Assembly (NCBI GenBank): GCA_034508935.3
Contig: CM067449.1
Location: forward strand, 33,806,391 to 33,870,390
DNA from: Berghia stephanieae
Taxonomy: Eukaryota; Mollusca; Gastropoda; Nudibranchia; Aeolidiidae
Length of the DNA: 64,000 nucleotides
Direction: 5' to 3'
The notes under the pieces were generated by a model. The model searched no databases. It was not told the origin of the DNA and saw nothing but the letters and a program-made list of their open reading frames with translations. A program made the position numbers and the translations under genes. This document shows, one piece after another, positions 58,337-64,000 of the stretch (the stretch's first letter is position 1; the number at the start of each line of letters is the position of its first letter).

Positions 58337-58628
58337 TTTTGAGCTTTGAACTTTTATATAGAGCAATATCCGCTAAACGTGCTCAAAGCACTTTACAAGG
58401 GGTCCCTGGTCAACAGCAACACAACGCCTGATAGGCGATATTCCATTTTTTTCGGACAGAGACAACGCTGTTCGCTAGCGACCATGTATTCATTTTACAC
58501 CGGAGTACGTGAGAGAATGTGAGGAAAGGTACTTTTCCAAGCACTCAACTATGCGCCGAGAGAGGCTCGAACCCAGGACCTTCCAATCTGAAAGCGAGTG
58601 TCATACCACAAGACCATATAGCCATATT
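58337..58628 (-). mobile_element. tRNA-derived SINE, family S, left-pointing of a pair
   Basis: Inverse orientation: tail GGATATTGCTCTATATAAAA and CCCTTGTAAAGTGCTTTGAG, CGCCTATCAGGCG, B box GGGTTCGAGCC (58564-58574), head TATGGTCTTGTGGTATGACA. Tail-to-tail with the preceding SINE. Confidence 0.78.
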
Positions 58629-58762
58629 GTCTTATATATAAAAGCTAAAAAAAGTAAAGAAAAAAAGATAGACTCAGATATCTCTTGATTAAATGTTTCC
58701 AAATACTTGGGAAGATATTATGCATCTCTTTCATTTGAATGACTGGGTCGGGACATGGAAAA

Positions 58763-58817
58763 GAGGGGGGGGGGGGGGGGGGGAGGGGGGTTGGAAGGGG
58801 GAGGGGGGGGGGGGGAG
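58763..58817. repeat. G-rich tract
   Basis: Three runs of 10 or more G; G-quadruplex pattern. Confidence 0.85.
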
Positions 58818-58959
58818 AGGAATCTTACAAGGCGTAGGGAATACAATTTACTCGTCGCAAAAGTTTTGTAATATAAAGTCGGGATTTTGCGGAGTATCTT
58901 TAATTCATTTGATAATCGAATCTTGAATATCATACATTGCATTTAATTGGTAAGTTCTT

Positions 58960-59544
<585 letters not shown>

Positions 59545-59549
59545 GGGCT

Positions 59550-60765
59550 GGTTAAAGGAATATTTGTTTGAAAGAACTCAGTCAGTAATTATAGAAAACC
59601 ATGTATCAACTCCATCCATATTAACGTGTGGAGTGCCTCAGGGATCTATTCTCGGCCCCCTCCTTTTTACAATGTATACTGCTCCCCTCTCTCATATGTT
59701 ATCCACTTTTCCCATTGATTTTCATTTTCATTTTTATGCTGATGACACTCAGCTGTATACAAAACTCAATAATGATCCAGAGCTGTCATCAGTATCTGTT
59801 ATGGAAAATTGCATTGCCAACATAAAGGATTGGATGAAACTAAACAAACTTAAATTTAATGATGACAAGACGGAAATGATAATTTTTGGAAATAGGTATC
59901 AACTCTCAAAAATATCTACAAATGAGATACTAGTGGGTGAAAATGCTATTAAACCTAGTTCTTGTGTGAGAAATCTTGGGGTGTATTTAGATCAAGGTTT
60001 ATCCATGGAAGATCATGTTAGAAAATATGCCAATGTTGTAACTATCACATTAGAAACATTGGAAGAATCAGACATTATATTGATGAAGATATTACAAAGA
60101 TGCTTGTTAATTCGTTTATTACTAGCAGATTAGATTATTGCAATTCCCTTCTCATTGGCTGTCAAAGTAGATTAATTCATCAACTACAAAAAATTCAAAA
60201 TAAAGCGGCTAGACTTATAAAATTAACGAAAAAAAGAGATCATATAACACCAGTTCTCCAGGAATTGCACTGGCTTCCTGTGAAGTATAGGATAGAATTT
60301 AAAATATTGTGCTATGTTTTTAGATGTCTGGATGGATTGGCTCCTGAATATTTGCAGGAACTGATTAAAAAATATGAACCCACTCGAAATCTAAGATCAT
60401 CTCAGTCCCAACTTCTAAAAGTTACCACCTCAAAATCCACTTTCGGTGAAAAAGCCTTTTCATTCATAGCTCCACGCCTATGGAACGCACTTAGTCCTCG
60501 GACAAAGTCCTGTGAAAACTTATCATCTTTCAGGAAATGTCTGAAGACTGAGTTGTTCCGCGAGGCTTATTTTTCATGAAATGGATGTTGCTTTGATTCT
60601 GTTTTTTGTATGCATGCTTATTATGTATCATGTAGTGTTGTGATTTTTAATTTTGTTGTTTTTAAACATTTTTATTTTTATTTTTATTATGTAAAGCGCC
60701 GCAGAGCACGATTAACGTGGATGTTTAGGCGCTATATAAATTCATTATTTACTTACTTACTATTT
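59550..60765 (+). mobile_element. L2/Daphne-type LINE, 5'-truncated, relatively young
   Basis: The RT half of a non-LTR retrotransposon: GVPQGSILGPLLFTMYTAPL (59630), FHFYADDTQLYTKL (59735), MKLNKLKFNDDKTEMIIFGN, VRNLGVYLDQGLSMEDHVRK (to about 60030). After one frameshift near 60050 it continues LVNSFITSRLDYCNSLLIG, IQNKAARLI, LHWLPVKYRIEFKIL, FRCLDGLAPEYLQELI, RSS...GEKAFSFIAPRLWNALS, ending at a TGA at 60579. The 3' end GTAAAGCGCCGCAGAGCACG...GGCGCTATATAAATTCATTA is of the L2/Daphne type. Only one break in ~340 codons. The 5' side is cut by the (TAC)n array. Confidence 0.9.
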
Positions 60766-60767
60766 AC

Positions 60768-61247
<480 letters not shown>

Positions 61248-61249
61248 CT

Positions 61250-61590
61250 GTGGCGGGGGGTTTGTGCTTGTTGTGGGTTCGAGTCCAAATTATGATAGGC
61301 TCAATGGTCTGGGTTCGAACCTAGTATGCACGCTATGGCTATCGCTACTAGCTGCGCCACTCAACCTACACCACAAACGACCCAGGTTTAATCTAGGGGT
61401 GATTAAGAATAGCCTTAGGGTCCTTTTTAAATAATTATATGAACACCAAGTGGGTCAAAACAATAGTCACACCCATGCAAAAATAACAATTCTATACAAA
61501 AGTTTAATTAGATGTTACAAGAAAAGATAGAGAGAATAAGTGGAAGGTAGAATCTAAATTATGGATGATGTATATTTAACCATTTTAATT
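61250..61590. other. Unassigned, with B-box-like motifs
   Basis: GTGGGTTCGAGTCC and TGGGTTCGAACCTAG at 61276 and 61310 fit Pol III B boxes, but no tRNA fold is seen. Confidence 0.35.
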
Positions 61591-61591
61591 A

Positions 61592-62700
61592 CTAGTAAAA
61601 AGCCCGCAATTTCGCGGGGAAAGAACTATTTTCATTCGATACTGTACTCACCATCATTTAATGAGAGCAGATTGGCAAACAACGTTGTCTGTGTAATTTG
61701 GTATATCTTCGGTTGATTTTTCTGTGTGGCCCAATAATATATTTAATAATATATTCCCTCAACTAACCCCAAGAAATAATTAAACCTAGTACCTTTAATT
61801 AACCCCAATAGGAAAAACAAACACCCTAGCACTTTAATAATACTCATGACTAACCCTAATAGGAAAAAAAATCATCCGATCTCGAGCTAACCCTAATAGA
61901 AAAATCATGACAAATTGAATAAATAAACGCCTGACAAAAGATCAAAGGTGAAAATACAAATTTAAAGAAAACTGGGGATGTAGGCGCTTTCGGAATGTCT
62001 CCCCTATACTTAACTTATGGAAAAACAAACTTCCTAGCACCTTTAATAAGACTTATGACTAACCTCTCGAGCTAACCCTAATAGAAAAAAAAAAACAACT
62101 CCCGGACTGCTTTGCACTACCTTTCAATATTTAACAAATCAAAATGGCGGCTGAAAATCAAAACAATGGTCAAATTAAGAAATTTTAAACTTTCACAAAT
62201 CTATCAAGGTTTGTTCTAGAGTTTTTAAAATACTTCTAGATATAATGACACATTGGATAAATAAATGCCTGACAAAATATCAACGGTGAAAATACAACTT
62301 TAAAGAATACTGGGGATGTAGGTGCTTTCGGAATGTCTCCCCTTTACTTAACTTAAGGAAAAACAAACATCCTAGCACCTTTACTAAGACTTATGACTAA
62401 CCTTAATAGAAAAAAAAATATCCTCGATCTCGAGCTAACCCTAATAGTAAAAATAGAATCAAAATGGCGACTGAATTACCTTCATGTGATCAAGTGAATA
62501 ATATCACTATGAATGCCACGATTTGCTGAAAAATGCCAACACTCACACACACATGTATACAGCACACACAACACACACACACAAACACAAACACACACAC
62601 GCACACACACACACACACTAACATACACGCAATTAGAACATATATAACAACACTGATCACCGCTAAATCAACAACACAACGGAAGTAATAATAATACCTG
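61592..62700 (-). mobile_element. Probable non-autonomous Helitron (3' terminus identified)
   Basis: On the minus strand the end reads hairpin CCCGC-GAAATT-GCGGG (61603-61618), six T/A bases, then CTAG (61595-61592) followed by host T. That is the Helitron 3' signature (hairpin, CTRR end, A-T target). No Rep/helicase gene. Inside are two ~320-bp tandem units (about 61915-62165 and 62255-62475), a usual trait of non-autonomous Helitrons. The 5' TC end is not fixed; the right boundary given is approximate. Confidence 0.6.
61740..62480. repeat. Tandem units with telomere-like CTAACCCTAA
   Basis: GGGGATGTAGG-GCTTTCGGAA and CGAGCTAACCCTAATAG recur in tandem (about 61980/62315 and 61884/62067/62431). 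CTAACCCTAA equals 1.5 units of the animal telomere repeat but is isolated each time. Confidence 0.7.
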
Positions 62701-62727
62701 ATGTCATAAATAGATGACGCAAATTGA

Positions 62728-62993
62728 CAACTTTTTACAGTGTCAAAATTAGTTGATTTTGGGAGTCAAGTGTCGTCGTTGGTACATATTTTATGATATC
62801 TGTTTGACTCAACGAACTTTCAAACTGACTTTAAATTATAAAAGGAAATCAAGTTATCTGTTTATCTATCTGTAAAAAATACATTTCTAATTTTCAAATC
62901 TTTCAGTAGAGTTGTGCGCCGTATCAATTTTTTATTGACTCAAATAAGCACAATGTTCTCCACAATGCTATATTTTTAAAAGAAAGGATTACT
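62728..62993 (+). repeat. Family F repeat, copy 2
   Basis: Near-identical partner of 23409-23673, same orientation. Confidence 0.75.
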
Positions 62994-62999
62994 TCTGTA

Positions 63000-64000
63000 T
63001 TTATTTAATCACAGTAAAAATGGCTCTGATTGAGTGGATCTATTATATTATTTACTTATCTATCTACTTATTTATTTATTTAATTAATTATTTTCAATCA
63101 TTTGTCCCACTCTGTCTTTTAATGTGAAAATGGAATAAGCCCGTTTGGCTTATCTTTAATCTAGCCGGCTTGCTTGCTTGGTACCCTTCTCGGGTGGTAC
63201 TGACGTCAGGAAGTTCAAGAGTTGGTTCTGGTTCCTCACGAACCTTCTTTAAAGCAACGACTGTTTCTTCTGTGGCTAGGATTGTTCTGGGATGCCACGA
63301 ATTGTTCTGGGATCCAAGGGTTGTTCTGGGTTCCAGAGATTGTTCTGGACTGCCAGGGGCCTTCAATTAAGAGTTTAAACAAAAAGTTTAGCTTTCGCCA
63401 CCGTTTGGTCTTTGAACGACACATCATAATAGCTTTTATTTGTCGATCAAAGGCAAGGAGAAGCAGTAACTCCGTGATAATGGCAAAAATTATAATTATT
63501 ACATGTGTATGTCAAATATCAACCGACAGTTGAACTATATTACATGATGAAAAATTAACAGGGCTATGGCCCTTATTTATATTTTTTAATTTAGGAATTA
63601 TAATTATGATTATGATGTGTGGCAGGGAATTGGCGGTAGATTACAGACATCATGTAATATACATATTGAATATAAATGAAAATAATAGCATGGGTCATAA
63701 ACAACTGTTGAAATAATATAATAAACTTATAGCTATTGTTTTATGCAAGTATTTCAATTTACGAACATCCATAGAAAAATGCACACACAAACGACAACTA
63801 TAATAAGTTAGCATTGAATCCACAGTAATATCTTATTCCACTTTGAATAGATAAGTCAATAATAAATTACCTTCAACCGATATAATAATATAGTTAAAAC
63901 TTTTTACAAGTTTGTAATTTGAGAATTGGTTCGTTCTTTTTGGGATGTTTTAGCGTGTCTGTTGATTGTGAGAGGAATGAGTTCTATCAAAATTGCTATG
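63000..64000. other. Right-edge sequence with ~20-bp minisatellite
   Basis: ATTGTTCTGG-type units recur four times at 63281-63360 (spacing 20, 19, 19). A 90-residue minus-strand frame (63094-63366) crosses it but is unrecognised. The rest is AT-rich without features. Confidence 0.45.

Noticed and set aside
63094-63366. 90-residue minus-strand frame as a repeat-containing exon
   Set aside because: The ~20-bp repeat spacing (20, 19, 19) is not a multiple of 3, so it would not keep frame-conserved units.

Overview
The window is animal genomic DNA, most likely from a marine invertebrate and probably a mollusc. That guess rests on the repeat types (CR1/L2/RTE LINEs, tRNA-derived SINEs, hammerhead-bearing inverted repeats, very long microsatellites) and not on a species marker. 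One host coding exon is recognisable: the 3'-terminal exon of PRPF31 (U4/U6 tri-snRNP splicing factor) at 1443-1613 on the + strand. Its upstream exons lie beyond the left edge. I found no other host exon, rRNA, genuine tRNA gene or CRISPR. Nearly all long open frames are translated microsatellites or transposon remnants.

Layout: 1-2.7 kb holds a LINE 3' relic, the PRPF31 last exon and its presumed 3' UTR. From 2.7-10 kb lie SINEs, a foldback MITE, a 2.6 kb composite element with inverted ends (5932-8555) and a broken Tc1 transposase. From 10-21 kb lie a YY1-motif MITE, a 5'-truncated CR1/Rex1-like LINE (- strand), a foldback mini-element, an inverted hammerhead-like pair, a second CR1-like LINE carrying a nested LINE scrap, and an L2-type LINE. 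From 21-37 kb lie hammerhead-like family C copies, long quiet stretches, another copy of the second CR1-like LINE, an IS630/Tc1-type transposase relic and TA arrays. At 37.65-41.07 kb there is a full-length RTE LINE with perfect 12-bp target-site duplications and one in-frame stop. From 41-46 kb there are microsatellites, an LTR-like repeat and foldback MITEs. At 45.96-48.27 kb lies a tandem array of ~410-bp units with tRNA-like heads that switches orientation midway. From 48-54 kb lie an L2 LINE and a cluster of TA-flanked palindromes, two of which encode type I hammerhead ribozymes. From 54-64 kb lie SINEs (one tail-to-tail pair), a third YY1 MITE, an L2/Daphne-type LINE, huge trinucleotide arrays and a Helitron 3' terminus.

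The most interesting signal is the hammerhead system. At 53475-53693 a near-perfect 105-bp inverted repeat carries one complete minimal type I hammerhead on each strand. At 51127-51336 a second palindrome of unrelated sequence carries another. Diverged hammerhead-like motifs recur at 16.7-17.0 kb and in a dispersed family (7.8, 21.8, 23.2, 50.8 and 55.7 kb). This fits non-autonomous Penelope-like or retrozyme-like elements, but no Penelope RT or GIY-YIG frame is present in the window.

Genes do not act together here in the operon sense. The window is an intergenic landfill downstream of PRPF31, shaped by retrotransposition, palindrome-forming mini-elements and microsatellite growth from LINE tails. 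All family names were assigned by eye from motifs; no database search was run.
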